Assembly: GCF_001870735.1 (NCBI RefSeq)
Contig: NZ_MORL01000018.1
Location: forward strand, 49,576-113,575
Reading direction: 5' to 3'
Length of the DNA stretch: 64,000 bases
Source: Arsenicibacter rosenii
Lineage (GTDB): Bacteria; Bacteroidota; Bacteroidia; Cytophagales; Spirosomataceae
Positions 33,530-43,972 of this stretch are shown in pieces. Under the pieces are notes generated by a model. That model ran no database searches. It saw nothing but the letters and a program-made list of their open reading frames with translations, and was not told the origin of the DNA. The position numbers and the translations under genes are program-made. Positions within the stretch are counted from its first letter, which is position 1. Every line of letters starts with the position of its first letter.

Positions 33530-35905
33530 TCAGCGCAGGATAGAGACAGTACCGCGCATTTCGGGGATGTTGGCTGCCGGCCGGATGACGTAAGGGTAAG
33601 GTCCCGGCTCAAGCGCGACACCCTCGAAATAACCATCAAATGGCTGTGTATATCCTTTATCGGACCAGTAAATTATTGTTCCCCACCGGTTAAACACCTT
33701 TACCTCGGCTTCCGGAAATGACGCTATACCAGGCAATACCCATACATCATTCACTCCGTCTTTATTAGGCGAAAACGCATCGGGTACCCATATCGGTCTG
33801 ACTATTATCGTTACCGTATCGCGGGTACTGCACCCGTATTCATTCCGGGCTTCGAGCTGATATGTCATTCCGTCCGGATTAATATTCACCAGTTCAGGCT
33901 GACCTATGTCTGCCCGGCTCAGGTAAGTAGCGGGTTGCCACTGAAACCAGTTTGCGCCTCCGCCAATCACTGGCTCTAACCGGAAACGGCTGGTCGAAAA
34001 CAGAATAACTGTATCAGGGAAATCAATCGTTACACCCGGAGATACGATGGCGGTCCGCTGCGCCTTTACAGGGTCACATTGCGGTGCCGCCTTAACTGCG
34101 TATGTCAGAACATGTCGGCCAACACCAGCCAACACCGGCGAAAACATAGTACCTGTTACGCCCGGCCCGCTGAAAATCCCGCCAGCCGGGCTACCGGTCA
34201 GTTGTATGGCCGTGGCATGCGATCCGCAAAGGCGGGGAACAGAATCCATCGTTACGGTCATCGAGGGCAATGCGCTGATTACGACCGGAGGTGGCACATC
34301 CATACATCCGTTTTCATCCAATGCAGTAAGGCTATAGGTACCGGCAACGTTTACGGTATAACTCGCGGCCGATACCTCAGGGATAGTCTGATTATCTTTC
34401 TGCCACTGATACCGAACGCCTCCACCAGCCTCCAGTAGCAGGATTTCCCCCGGGCAAAGTTCATTTCTCCCGGAAGCCGGCCGGAGTGTAGCGGTCAGCA
34501 CCGGTGACCGGCTGATCGTTAATGATTCACTTTTATTGCGGCAACCCGACTGAAGGTCAAGCGCCTGCAACGCGTATTGGCCGGGTTCATTTACCAGCAG
34601 GAAATCAGCCGTTTGCCCTGCCAGCACATTCCCGTCGCGTAACCATTGGAAACTATCATACCCCCCCTGCGGCACTTCCAGCCTGACAGTACCACCGTTA
34701 GCACATAACTGACCTCTTTTCTGTATCGCAAAAGGGTTACCGGTATCTATGAGTGAAATAGTAACTTTCAGCGATTCTTTCGGCTGATTACACGTATTCT
34801 TCAACGATACTAATACAGAATACACGCCCGCCTCTTTTACAATTAGAACTGAACTTGTTGCGTCCGACAGATTCATCCCATCCCGGCGCCATTGATATTG
34901 CCAGTTCGGATTTGTTTCCGACACCAGCGTCAGCGAATTACCATTACAGAGCGAGGCCTTAACAGCCGTTACCGAATAGCCGGAGATTGATATTTTCGGA
35001 GCTAATACGGCGGCCGCAGGGCAGTCGATGACCTGAAACTGAAAATCACGATGCACCTCCCCGATTTTGACCCCATTCCGGAACTCTTCAACATTAATGG
35101 CAAAAACAAACAAACCAACCCGATTAGCCGTAACAGATAGTTCTCCGGTTTTAGCATCCACCCTTAACGAAGGCATGCCCGGTATCGCATCCTCCGCACT
35201 AAATCCCGTTAACCAGTCGACACTAAGGTAAGGTCCGGACAAGCCGTTCCCCCCCTTAATGGTCTTGCTGTTTAGCGGATTTACCATCGAATACCGCAGC
35301 TCATCCCCATCGGTGTCTGTACCACCAAACGAAAAGACAAAGGGCTGATTAACACATATTAATTCTCCGTTGATAGGCTCAAAATGTGGCGATGAGTTTT
35401 TTTGATAACTTCCGGAACGCTTCAGTGCAGGAAACTCCAGGTAAAAGGTAAAACCGGTTTCGGCAGGGTTGATGATATTGTTCAGCCGTTCATTCCGGGC
35501 AGAGGTCTGATAAGAAATATAATAGCCGCCCGGGTCATCATACAAGTCAGGATCTAACTGAATATCAGCGTCAAAAAAGGCAATACCGACCTGCTGATCG
35601 CTCTGACTTGCACAGACAGGGTTTGAATAAATCACACGTGTACGGGCCTTTGTTTCACTGGTATTAAAAACAAACATTGGCTGGTTATCCCTTTTGCGGA
35701 AAACATAGCCTTGTTCGGCAGCTAAGAAACGAGCTCCGTAGGCACTCGTCTCATAGTAAATGGTAATGGTTACCTTGAAGTGCCCCTGCCGGTCACCGAC
35801 ATCCTGCATCTCGACCTGTCCGCCAACTAAATGATCCGCACGGGCAGACAATGAAAGAACGAGAAGCAGCCATACAGGCAGCATGCTGTATATTAATAGC
35901 CGCAT
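33530..35905 (-). CDS. T9SS type-B surface protein, paralogue 1 of 3
   Basis: 791 residues with signal peptide MRLLIYSMLPVWLLLVLSLS. The N-terminal domain has HLVGGQVEMQDVGD and a cadherin-like GTDTDGDELRYSM region (about 195-300). Several Ig/PKD-like beta repeats with YQWxxDG motifs follow (about 320-560). The end is the gliding-motility-associated (CHU_C) domain with FSPNKDGVNDVWVLPGI and VFNRWGTIIYWSDKG. Known: type-B C-terminal domains send proteins through the type IX secretion system to the cell surface or medium. Inferred: surface adhesin or sensor. It is the first of three related genes in tandem. Confidence 0.9.
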   Translation of the reverse strand: MRLLIYSMLPVWLLLVLSLSARADHLVGGQVEMQDVGDRQGHFKVTITIYYETSAYGARFLAAEQGYVFRKRDNQPMFVFNTSETKARTRVIYSNPVCASQSDQQVGIAFFDADIQLDPDLYDDPGGYYISYQTSARNERLNNIINPAETGFTFYLEFPALKRSGSYQKNSSPHFEPINGELICVNQPFVFSFGGTDTDGDELRYSMVNPLNSKTIKGGNGLSGPYLSVDWLTGFSAEDAIPGMPSLRVDAKTGELSVTANRVGLFVFAINVEEFRNGVKIGEVHRDFQFQVIDCPAAAVLAPKISISGYSVTAVKASLCNGNSLTLVSETNPNWQYQWRRDGMNLSDATSSVLIVKEAGVYSVLVSLKNTCNQPKESLKVTISLIDTGNPFAIQKRGQLCANGGTVRLEVPQGGYDSFQWLRDGNVLAGQTADFLLVNEPGQYALQALDLQSGCRNKSESLTISRSPVLTATLRPASGRNELCPGEILLLEAGGGVRYQWQKDNQTIPEVSAASYTVNVAGTYSLTALDENGCMDVPPPVVISALPSMTVTMDSVPRLCGSHATAIQLTGSPAGGIFSGPGVTGTMFSPVLAGVGRHVLTYAVKAAPQCDPVKAQRTAIVSPGVTIDFPDTVILFSTSRFRLEPVIGGGANWFQWQPATYLSRADIGQPELVNINPDGMTYQLEARNEYGCSTRDTVTIIVRPIWVPDAFSPNKDGVNDVWVLPGIASFPEAEVKVFNRWGTIIYWSDKGYTQPFDGYFEGVALEPGPYPYVIRPAANIPEMRGTVSILR

Positions 35906-36089
35906 AAAAAGTTAAGATAAATTTCCACAAACCCGAATATGACCACAGTGTCAGTTGTACAAAGCCATAAACGACTTATCTTCAGACGTAAGTATTACCG
36001 GTTAGTACCTTTAAATACCTAAGTAGACCAGGAATTTTAACCAACGGTTTCGGACCTGTACAAATCGGGTTGGCAGGCCAGACACAGTC

Positions 36090-38009
36090 TTATCGCAGGA
36101 TAGTAACCGTTCCCCGTCTCTCAGGAAAATTTGCAGCCGGGCGGATTACGTATGTATACACACCGGTTTCCAGATTCACACCATTAAATTTGCCGTCGAA
36201 AGGCTTTTTATATCCTTTACCAGACCAGTAAATCACCATGCCCCAGCGGTTAAATACCATTACTTCGGCCTCCGGATACGCATCAATGCCCGCCAGTTCC
36301 CACACGTCATTTACCCCATCCAGGTTTGGCGTAAACGCATTCGGCACCCATATCGGATCCGCTTCAAGAATAACGGTTACCGAATCCTTCGCATTGCAGC
36401 CTTCTGCGTTTCGGGCCTCGATTTGATAGCGGATTATCCCCGGAATATTCCGGCTGACTTCCGGTTGGGCCACATCAGAGCGGCTTAGGTAGGTGGAGGG
36501 ATACCACCGGAACCAGGTAGCATTCCCGCTTATCACAGGCTCCAGGCGAACGACCACATTAGTTTTCACTACCACGGTATCCGCCATAGTTATTTTTATA
36601 GCAGCTGAACGCGTGATAGTCAGCGATTCGCTTTTAGTCTCACAGCCGGTTTTCTGATCTTTTACTACCAGTTCATACTCTCCAGGCTCGCGCACCGACA
36701 GAACCTTTCCCGTCTGTCCGGCCAATAAAGACCCATTTTTACGCCATTCATAACGTTGGGCATTCTCTGACGGTGCCCGAAGCAGCACCTCGCCACCGTC
36801 GGCACACAATTGACCACTTTTCAGTAAAACAAATGGTGCTTTACCCACATCGGCTATTACGGCAATTTGCCGGGATTCTGTAGGTTTTGTACAGATATTC
36901 TTCACCGCTATCAGCACCGTATACAGGCCGGGCTCTTTTACAACTAAGGTTTGACTGGTTGCATCTGTCAGGTTCTGCTCATCCCGCCGCCATTGATATT
37001 GCCAGTTCGGGTTCGCTTCCGCTGTCAGGGTCAATGAATTATTTGCGCAGACATAGGCTTCCACGGCCGTCAATGGATAGCCGGCAATTGCCAAATCCGG
37101 CCTGACGGAGAGTGGTGGCGGACAGTCAATGACCTGGATCTGGAAATCACGATGCACCTCCCCGATTTTTACCCCGTTCCGGAATTCTTCTATCTTCACG
37201 GCAAACACGAAAAGGCCCACCTGACTGGCGGTTACGGATAGTTCGCCGGTTTTAGCGTTGACTGATAAGGAAGGGTTGCCGGGAATTGCATTTGTACTGC
37301 CGAAACCAGGCAACCAATCAACGCTTAGGTAAGGAGCCGACTTAATTGACAAAGAAAAAGCACTCGGGCTTACCAAGGGTTCGGTCATTGAATACCGTAA
37401 CTCATCTCCATCGGGGTCGGTTCCGCCAAATGGAAAGGTAAAAGATTGATTAACGCAGGCCAGCTCTCCGTTAATTGGCTCAAAATGAGGCGATGAATTG
37501 TTAACGTATAGGCCTGCCTGTTTCAGTGCCGGGAATTCCAGATAATATATATACCCTGTTATGCCCGGTGCAATGATGTTATTTAACTGAGCACTCCGGC
37601 CACCAAACATGTGGTAAACCAGATAATACCCCTGGGAGTCAGTGTACTCATTAATATCTAATTCAACGTCTCTCTCAAAAACAGCAATACCGATCTGTTG
37701 ATCTCCTTTGCCGGCACATAGTGGATTTGTATATACCACTTTTTGACGGCTTTTAACCTCAATTGCCCGCTCAACAAACATCTCTTGGTTATCTCTTTTC
37801 CTATAAATGGCAAAGACTTGCGGAACCAAAGACGATGCTGCGGGTGAACGCGTTTCAAAATAAATAGTCACCAGAAGTTTATAATGACCAGGTTTGTTAT
37901 CAGTAGCCTGCATTTCAAGCTGACCGCCCACTAAATGAGTACATTTCGCCAGGTTAGGATGGCAAAGCAGTAAAAGGCCTACCAACAGGTTGATTATCAA
38001 TTGCCGCAT
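36090..38009 (-). CDS. T9SS type-B surface protein, paralogue 2 of 3 (shorter form)
   Basis: 639 residues from ATG 38009 (MRQLIINLLVGLLLL signal); the frame to 38081 adds residues that do not fit. Same plan as its neighbours: HLVGGQLEMQ N-terminus, cadherin-like FGGTDPDGDELRYSMTEPL, Ig/PKD repeats with YQWRRDEQNLTDA, and CHU_C end FTPNLDGVNDVWELAGI and VFNRWGMVIYWSGKG. It is about 150 residues shorter than the other two. It lacks the section with the VTAxLRPASG and FSGPGVTG repeats found in paralogue 1, so one or two Ig-like domains have been lost or never gained. Confidence 0.9.
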   Translation of the reverse strand: MRQLIINLLVGLLLLCHPNLAKCTHLVGGQLEMQATDNKPGHYKLLVTIYFETRSPAASSLVPQVFAIYRKRDNQEMFVERAIEVKSRQKVVYTNPLCAGKGDQQIGIAVFERDVELDINEYTDSQGYYLVYHMFGGRSAQLNNIIAPGITGYIYYLEFPALKQAGLYVNNSSPHFEPINGELACVNQSFTFPFGGTDPDGDELRYSMTEPLVSPSAFSLSIKSAPYLSVDWLPGFGSTNAIPGNPSLSVNAKTGELSVTASQVGLFVFAVKIEEFRNGVKIGEVHRDFQIQVIDCPPPLSVRPDLAIAGYPLTAVEAYVCANNSLTLTAEANPNWQYQWRRDEQNLTDATSQTLVVKEPGLYTVLIAVKNICTKPTESRQIAVIADVGKAPFVLLKSGQLCADGGEVLLRAPSENAQRYEWRKNGSLLAGQTGKVLSVREPGEYELVVKDQKTGCETKSESLTITRSAAIKITMADTVVVKTNVVVRLEPVISGNATWFRWYPSTYLSRSDVAQPEVSRNIPGIIRYQIEARNAEGCNAKDSVTVILEADPIWVPNAFTPNLDGVNDVWELAGIDAYPEAEVMVFNRWGMVIYWSGKGYKKPFDGKFNGVNLETGVYTYVIRPAANFPERRGTVTILR

Positions 38010-38261
38010 AGTGAGTGAATGGTTAGAATGAGCAACCGAACGATGCTTGAATTCTATACGGCAAAAAACTTTAATTGTCACATGTAAATATAAAAATTAT
38101 TACATTCAATGTGATGGTAATTCCTCCCCTTCATTCCGGCGGAATTTAGTTCATACTTTCCTTAACTTACAGTGGTGGTGACAAGGCTCTACAAGACAAC
38201 CTGAATTAATAACGTCTTGCTAACAAACTTTTAAGAGAAAAGTGAGTCAGGGTGCCGTCTG

Positions 38262-40640
38262 TCAGCGCAGGATTGACACAGTGCCGCGCAGCCCGGGGTG
38301 TTTAGGAGCCGGTTTGATAATATAGGGATACGGGCCTGCTGCCAGTTCGGTTCCCTGAAAACTACCGTTAAACGGTTCGGTGTAGCCTTTTTGAGACCAG
38401 TAAATGACTTCTCCCCAACGGTTAAAAACCGTGATTTCTGCATCCGGAAAAGCCTCGATGCCATGGATTACCCAGACATCATTTACCCCGTCGCGATTAG
38501 GCGTAAAGGCATCCGGCACCCATAAACGTTCTACGACAATAATCAGAATGGTGTCTTTTGCTTCGCAGCCATACTGGTTTTTCACCCACAGTTCATAGAT
38601 GATATCTTTCTGAATATCGTTGACCGTCGGACCAGCCACGTTGGTTGCGGATAAATACGTAGATGGCTGCCAGCTATACCAGTTCGGGTTACCGGTCAGG
38701 ACAGGCTGCAAATCAAACGTATTCCCTTTAAACGTTGTCAGGGTATCCCGCATCTGAATGACCGGCACCGGCGACACCACGGCTACCCGGGTTGCGGTCG
38801 TCGGCGCACATTCGGGAGCGGGCCGCACCCCATACGTAAGCACATGATCGCCTACACCCGCCAGCGCAGGGCTGAACTGATTACCGGTAACGCCGCTGCC
38901 CGAAAATACCCCGCCCGACGGACTCCCGCTCAGCGAGTAGGCGGCGGCGGCCGAGCCGCAAACAGCCGACACGGCCGTCATAGTCACGACAATGGGCGCC
39001 ACGGCAATAACCGTCAGCGAAGGTGATACACCGACACAGCCATAGCTATCGATAGCGGTAAGGCTGAAGATACCAATTGCTTTTGTGGTATAGTTTGTGC
39101 CTGTTACCCCGGCCATTATCTGGTTATCTTTCTTCCAGATGTAACTGACGCCTCCGCCCGCACCGAGTTGTAACGAATCATCGGGACAGAGCTTATTATG
39201 GCCCGCCAGCGAACTGATGGTAGCTGATACTGCCGCCGACCGTGTAATGGTGAGCGACTGGCTGTTTCCCGCACAGCCATACCGTGTTTCGATTCCCTGC
39301 ACGAAATAAACGCCGGGCTGATCAACACGTATGGAGTCCTGTGTTTTTCCTGGCATGGGATTGTAATTGTAATACCACTGGAAACGCGTATTGTCCATGG
39401 CTGTCGTTGAGAAGCTGACTGAGCCATCGGTTGCGCACAAGTGCCCGCTCTCCCTGATAGCAGGGCTAACATCAATTACTGTTACCTGAATCGCGTTAGA
39501 TTCGACGGACATCCCGCAGGTGGTACTCAACGAAGCCAGCACCGTGTATTTGCCGGGATCTTTGACCGTAAGTGTCGTCGACGTAGCATTCGCCAGGTTT
39601 GTTCCATCCCGCCGCCATTGATAGACCCAGGCCGGATTTGGATTAGCCTGTAAGCTAATGCTTGCCCCCTGACAAATAGTTGTCGACGACATCGACATTG
39701 GCTGGCTGACAATATTGGCGACCGGATCCAGTTTTACCGGTGGCGGACAGTCAATTACCAGAAACTGAAAATCCCGCCGCACTTCCCCGATTTTGACGCC
39801 GTTGCGGTATTCTTCTACCTTGACGGCAAATACGTAGAGACCAAGCTGATCGGCCGTAACAGAGAGTTTTCCGGTCACCGGATCAATACTCAGCGGCGGA
39901 TTACCGGTAATGGAATTGGTTGCCGTATATCCCGAAACCCAGTTCACATCAGGATAAGGACCAGCCGAGACCGTAGTTCCGTTCCGGTTTCCGGCATTCT
40001 TCTGATCCAGTGGTGTGATCATACTGTACCGTAACTCATCACCATCCGGATCGACCCCGCCAAATGCATAGCTGAACGGCTGATTAATACAAATATATTC
40101 CCCGTTGACGGGAGTAAAACGAGGCGTTGAATTTTTGAAATACGATCCTGACTGCTGTAGCGCAGGAAACTCCAGATAAAAGGTAAAACCGGTATTTAAC
40201 GGATTGGTAATATTGTTAATACCGCCATTACGGTTCTGCGTCTGGAAAGACATATAATACCCCTGATCATCATTGTAGCTTGCCGGCGCCAGCTGGATAT
40301 CAGCACTGTAGGTAACGACAATCATATTCTGAGTACGAGAGTTTGCACACAGAACATTCGTGTAGACAACCGGCGCACGGGTACCCGATACTTCGCTGAC
40401 GGCAAAGGAGTACATTAATGTATTATCCCGTATCCGGAAAATACCGATGTTCCCCCCGGTTGTCTGAGCTGCGCGATTATTATCCTCCAGATAATTCGTG
40501 ACGATGATTTTGAAATGACCGGGTGTATCCCCCACCTCCCGCATTTCCAGATGCCCGCCGACCTGGTGCGTTGCCAGAGCAGGTATTGCCAAACACATCA
40601 GAACAAACCAGCGGATTACCGGCGAGACAGGCAGACGCAT
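38262..40640 (-). CDS. T9SS type-B surface protein, paralogue 3 of 3
   Basis: 792 residues from ATG 40640 with signal peptide MRLPVSPVIRWFVLMCLAIP (cut near ALAT). N-terminal HQVGGHLEMREVGD, cadherin-like GGVDPDGDELRYSM, Ig/PKD repeats with YQWRRDGTNLA and YIWKKDNQIM, a FSGSGVTGNQF element, and a CHU_C end with FTPNRDGVNDVWVIHGI and VFNRWGEVIYWSQKG. Domain order and length match paralogue 1. The last codons and 3' flank (TGTCAGCGCAGGAT near 38258) match the same part of paralogue 1 near 33530, supporting a recent duplication. Confidence 0.9.
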   Translation of the reverse strand: MRLPVSPVIRWFVLMCLAIPALATHQVGGHLEMREVGDTPGHFKIIVTNYLEDNNRAAQTTGGNIGIFRIRDNTLMYSFAVSEVSGTRAPVVYTNVLCANSRTQNMIVVTYSADIQLAPASYNDDQGYYMSFQTQNRNGGINNITNPLNTGFTFYLEFPALQQSGSYFKNSTPRFTPVNGEYICINQPFSYAFGGVDPDGDELRYSMITPLDQKNAGNRNGTTVSAGPYPDVNWVSGYTATNSITGNPPLSIDPVTGKLSVTADQLGLYVFAVKVEEYRNGVKIGEVRRDFQFLVIDCPPPVKLDPVANIVSQPMSMSSTTICQGASISLQANPNPAWVYQWRRDGTNLANATSTTLTVKDPGKYTVLASLSTTCGMSVESNAIQVTVIDVSPAIRESGHLCATDGSVSFSTTAMDNTRFQWYYNYNPMPGKTQDSIRVDQPGVYFVQGIETRYGCAGNSQSLTITRSAAVSATISSLAGHNKLCPDDSLQLGAGGGVSYIWKKDNQIMAGVTGTNYTTKAIGIFSLTAIDSYGCVGVSPSLTVIAVAPIVVTMTAVSAVCGSAAAAYSLSGSPSGGVFSGSGVTGNQFSPALAGVGDHVLTYGVRPAPECAPTTATRVAVVSPVPVIQMRDTLTTFKGNTFDLQPVLTGNPNWYSWQPSTYLSATNVAGPTVNDIQKDIIYELWVKNQYGCEAKDTILIIVVERLWVPDAFTPNRDGVNDVWVIHGIEAFPDAEITVFNRWGEVIYWSQKGYTEPFNGSFQGTELAAGPYPYIIKPAPKHPGLRGTVSILR

Positions 40641-40798
40641 AATACACAAAGTAAACGTTGACGCTTAAACCAAATACTTGCTTACTTCACACTCCTTCTA
40701 CTTCACTATTATGACACTATAGTTCTTAAAGACGCCACAATCGTTTGTCTAATACGCCAGGTTGCCGAATATCGTTGCGGGAATTGTCTACACAAAAC

Positions 40799-40833
40799 AA
40801 AAAAGGCCCTTTCGTTTCGTCAGGGCCTTTTTT
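40799..40833. terminator. Bidirectional terminator downstream of the oxidoreductase gene
   Basis: Perfect 12-bp stem (40799-40810 with 40822-40833) with A-run before and T-run after. It lies past the stop of the minus-strand oxidoreductase gene and 160 bp upstream of paralogue 3. Confidence 0.85.
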
Positions 40834-40857
40834 ATTGATTTATTTTATCGTAATTCT

Positions 40858-41790
40858 TTAAAAATGAAGTACTATTTTTCCGGAAGTATGACGGCTCTCG
40901 AGTTGCTGGTGCGCTTGAGGCATCCGTTCTGCCGGTAATACATCCTGCACCGTAATCGTCAGCTTTCCTTCACTAATCAGGCTACTAATCGTTTCCATGT
41001 CGGCAGCGCTTGTGTGCACCAGCATCCGTTCGGCATGAATGTCCGGACGCTCAGCCAGTACTTTGTCCATGGCACCATAAGCGATTGAAATCAGCCGCCC
41101 GCCCGGCTTGAGCACCTTTGCCGACTCAAAAATGGTATCGGCCCCAGAACAATCGAACACGAGATCGACGTTGCTGACGGCATCGGCTACCTTTGTGGTT
41201 TTGTAATCAATGAACTCGTCGGCACCCAGTGATTTGACAAATGCCTCGTTTTTACCAGATGCCGTCCCGATCACGCGGGATCCATATGCTTTGGCAATCT
41301 GAACCGCCAGATGGCCAACCCCACCCGACGCGGCCTGAATCAGGATCGTTTCACCGGCTTGTAATTTGCCGTGTTCGAGCAAGCCCTGCAAGGCGGTCAG
41401 GGCCGCCAAGGGGGCTGCCGCCGCCGCTTCGAACGACAGGCTTTCGGGCTTTATCGCCAGATGGGCTTCAGGAGCGGCAATGTACTCGGCGTATGCATGA
41501 GCCGGCGAGGGAAAATTAATCATGCCATACACGGCATCACCGACAGCAAACCGGCTGACGTTACTGCCGGTTTCGACCACCACCCCGGCGGCGTCCCAAC
41601 CCAGAATAATCGGGTGCGAATAGGCTTTCGCATAAGGGGCCACTCCGCTCCGGGTTTTATAATCGGCCGGGTTTACGCCAAAGGCTTTGACCTCTATCAA
41701 TACGTCATCGGCCGTAATGGCGGGTTTAGCAACCTCCTGCACCGTAAAGTTTTCCGCTCCTCCCCAGTCTGTCAGAACAACTGCTTTCAT
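40858..41790 (-). CDS. NADP-dependent quinone-oxidoreductase-like MDR protein
   Basis: 310 residues, zinc-free medium-chain dehydrogenase/reductase. N-terminal GroES-like domain (about 1-125; KAFGVNPADYKTRSG, GWDAAGVVVETGSNV) and Rossmann domain with nucleotide motif IQAASGGVGHLAVQIAKA (about 150-167). The zinc ligands of alcohol dehydrogenases are missing, as in quinone reductases of the zeta-crystallin group. Known: these enzymes reduce quinones or other alpha,beta-unsaturated carbonyls with NADPH. Monocistronic, bounded by terminators on both sides. Confidence 0.9.
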   Translation of the reverse strand: MKAVVLTDWGGAENFTVQEVAKPAITADDVLIEVKAFGVNPADYKTRSGVAPYAKAYSHPIILGWDAAGVVVETGSNVSRFAVGDAVYGMINFPSPAHAYAEYIAAPEAHLAIKPESLSFEAAAAAPLAALTALQGLLEHGKLQAGETILIQAASGGVGHLAVQIAKAYGSRVIGTASGKNEAFVKSLGADEFIDYKTTKVADAVSNVDLVFDCSGADTIFESAKVLKPGGRLISIAYGAMDKVLAERPDIHAERMLVHTSAADMETISSLISEGKLTITVQDVLPAERMPQAHQQLESRHTSGKIVLHF

Positions 41791-41858
41791 AAATCGTCGG
41801 TTTTGTTTTATCCTTGAACAGGCATCACGCCCGAAGAGTTTATGCGGCGATAAACAAA

Positions 41859-41889
41859 AACCCCGCCCAACTTAACGTCAGACGGGGTT
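41859..41889 (-). terminator. Terminator downstream of acs
   Basis: Stem AACCCCG/CGGGGTT (41859-41865 with 41883-41889). On the minus strand it is followed by a T-rich run, 25 bp after the acs stop codon. Confidence 0.65.
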
Positions 41890-41913
41890 CCGGGAAAATC
41901 AAACAAACACTAA

Positions 41914-43821
41914 TTAAGCTTTTACTTCGACTAACGCACCGCTCTTGATGTCATCGACCACCGACGGATCAAGCAGCGTTGAGGTATCGCCCAGATTCGA
42001 GACATCCCCTTCGGCAATTTTGCGGAGGATACGCCGCATGATTTTACCTGAACGTGTCTTTGGCAGGCCTTTAACAAACTGAATTTTATCCGGCTTCGCA
42101 ATTGGCCCGATGATCCGGCTTACCGTTGCCAGAATATCACGCCGAATCAGATCTACCTCGTGGTCAGGATCGCTTTCCGTAATCACATACGCGTAAATGC
42201 CCTGCCCTTTGATGTCGTGCGGGTACCCAACGACGGCGCTTTCGACCACGCCGGTGTGCATATTGATCGCGTTTTCGACCTCAGCCGTTCCGATCCGGTG
42301 ACCCGATACGTTCAGCACATCGTCGACACGGCCGGTAATCCGGTAATACCCGTCTTCGTCGCGCAGACAGCCGTCGCCGGTAAAATACAGGCCGGGATAG
42401 GCAGCGAAATAGTTGGTCCGGCAGCGTTCGTGATCGCCCCAGGTGGTCCGGATAATGCCCGGCCACGGGAATTTAATACACAGGTTACCGCTCACCCCGT
42501 TGCCTTCGATCTCCTTCCCGTTTTCGTCGACCAGTATCGGCTGAACACCGGGTAAGGGCAGGGTAGCATACGTTGGTTTGGTTTTGGTGATGCCAGCCAG
42601 CGGCGAAATCAGGATACCGCCGGTTTCGGTCTGCCACCACGTATCGACGATCGGGCAGTTGCCTTTGCCGATGTGTTCGTTATACCAGTGCCAGGCTTCT
42701 TCGTTGATCGGCTCCCCTACCGAACCCAGTACGCGCAGGCTGCTCAGATCTTTGCCTTCGAGTGGTTGCAGACCAAAGCCCATCAGCGAACGGATAGCCG
42801 TTGGCGCCGTATAGAGAATATTTACTTTATGTTTATCAACAATGTCCCAGAAACGACCGGCATCCGGATACGTCGGCACCCCTTCGAACATCAGCGAAGT
42901 AGCACCGGTCAGCAGCGGACCATAGACGATGTAGCTGTGACCGGTAATCCAGCCAATATCAGCCGTACAGAAATGAATATCGCCGGGTTCGTACTGGAAC
43001 ACATTCTGGAAGGTATAGGCGGCAAAAACCATATAGCCGCCGCAGGTATGGACCACCCCTTTCGGCTTCCCGGTTGATCCGGAAGTATAGAGAATGAAGA
43101 GCGGATCTTCGGCGTCCATCTCCTCGGCAGGGCAGTCTGAGGTCACCTGCTTCATTTCGGCTTCCCACCACACATCGCGGCCTTTCAGCATCGACACCGC
43201 CGTCCGGGTATGGGTCAGGACAATGACTTTCTTCACCGTCGGGCACCCGATCAGGGCATCATCAACGGTATCTTTCATCGGAATCTGTTTGTTGCCACGG
43301 GAAGCGCCGTCTGAGGTGATCACGATGGAGCAGGCCGAATCGTTGATCCGGTCGGCGATTGACTGCGCCGAAAAACCACCGAAAACCACCGAATGAATGG
43401 CACCAATCCGGGCACAGGCCAGCACGGCAACGGCCAGTTCCGGTACCATCGGCATGTAGATACAGACACGGTCACCTTTCTGTACACCATTGCTTTTCAA
43501 TACGTTAGCAAACCGGCAAACGTACTCATGCAGCATTTTATAGGTAAACGTAACGCTTGGTTCATTCGGATCGTTGGGCTCCCAGATGATGGCCGGGTAG
43601 TTTGGCCGCTCCCGTACATTACGGTCAAGTGCGTTTTCGGTGATGTTCAGTTTACCCCCCGGAAACCATTTGGTTTCCGCTTTTTCAAAGTTCCACTGAA
43701 GCACTTTTTTCCAGGGTTTCCGCCATTGGAACTCCTGAGCAATTTCTGCCCAGAAACCTTCCGGGTCTTCTACGCTATGGTTATATGCAGCCTGGTATTC
43801 GTCAAAGGTTCGGATACGCAT
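41914..43821 (-). CDS. acs: Acetyl-CoA synthetase (AMP-forming)
   Basis: 635 residues, the normal size. N-terminal ACAS_N region (YNHSVEDPEGFWAEIA), AMP-binding P-loop ILYTSGSTGKPKGVVHT near 256-272, DTWWQTETGG motif near 400, and the end SGKIMRRILRKI carrying the catalytic lysine that in other species is silenced by acetylation. Known: converts acetate, ATP and CoA to acetyl-CoA for low-level acetate uptake. The prpE-like gene lies directly upstream on the same strand, and the two share a closely similar 5' region including the TATAnnnWTTTAGC motif. Confidence 0.96.
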   Translation of the reverse strand: MRIRTFDEYQAAYNHSVEDPEGFWAEIAQEFQWRKPWKKVLQWNFEKAETKWFPGGKLNITENALDRNVRERPNYPAIIWEPNDPNEPSVTFTYKMLHEYVCRFANVLKSNGVQKGDRVCIYMPMVPELAVAVLACARIGAIHSVVFGGFSAQSIADRINDSACSIVITSDGASRGNKQIPMKDTVDDALIGCPTVKKVIVLTHTRTAVSMLKGRDVWWEAEMKQVTSDCPAEEMDAEDPLFILYTSGSTGKPKGVVHTCGGYMVFAAYTFQNVFQYEPGDIHFCTADIGWITGHSYIVYGPLLTGATSLMFEGVPTYPDAGRFWDIVDKHKVNILYTAPTAIRSLMGFGLQPLEGKDLSSLRVLGSVGEPINEEAWHWYNEHIGKGNCPIVDTWWQTETGGILISPLAGITKTKPTYATLPLPGVQPILVDENGKEIEGNGVSGNLCIKFPWPGIIRTTWGDHERCRTNYFAAYPGLYFTGDGCLRDEDGYYRITGRVDDVLNVSGHRIGTAEVENAINMHTGVVESAVVGYPHDIKGQGIYAYVITESDPDHEVDLIRRDILATVSRIIGPIAKPDKIQFVKGLPKTRSGKIMRRILRKIAEGDVSNLGDTSTLLDPSVVDDIKSGALVEVKA

Positions 43822-43857
43822 AGGTCAAAAATTTAAAGGAATTGTCAAATGTTGGGT

Positions 43858-43925
43858 TAAAGGTAGAAACCTCTCTCCGAAAAATGGAACGTTTCTACGT
43901 TAAAACTTTGCTAAAATAGTATAGA
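43858..43925 (-). promoter_or_regulatory. Shared regulatory block upstream of acs
   Basis: Minus strand: motif TCTATACTATTTTAGCAAAG at 43925-43906, 85 bp before the acs ATG, followed 40 bp later by TACCTTTA (43865-43858), one base off the TAnnTTTG -7 box. The block aligns closely with that before the prpE-like gene: 17 of 20 motif positions identical, same TACCTTTA, same spacing, and an ATTTTTGACCTATG start context in both. Inferred: an activator site above the promoter. Confidence 0.65.
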
Positions 43926-43972
43926 ATAACCAAAATGATAGTATCTGGCAATTCCATGAGAGGATAGTCCAA

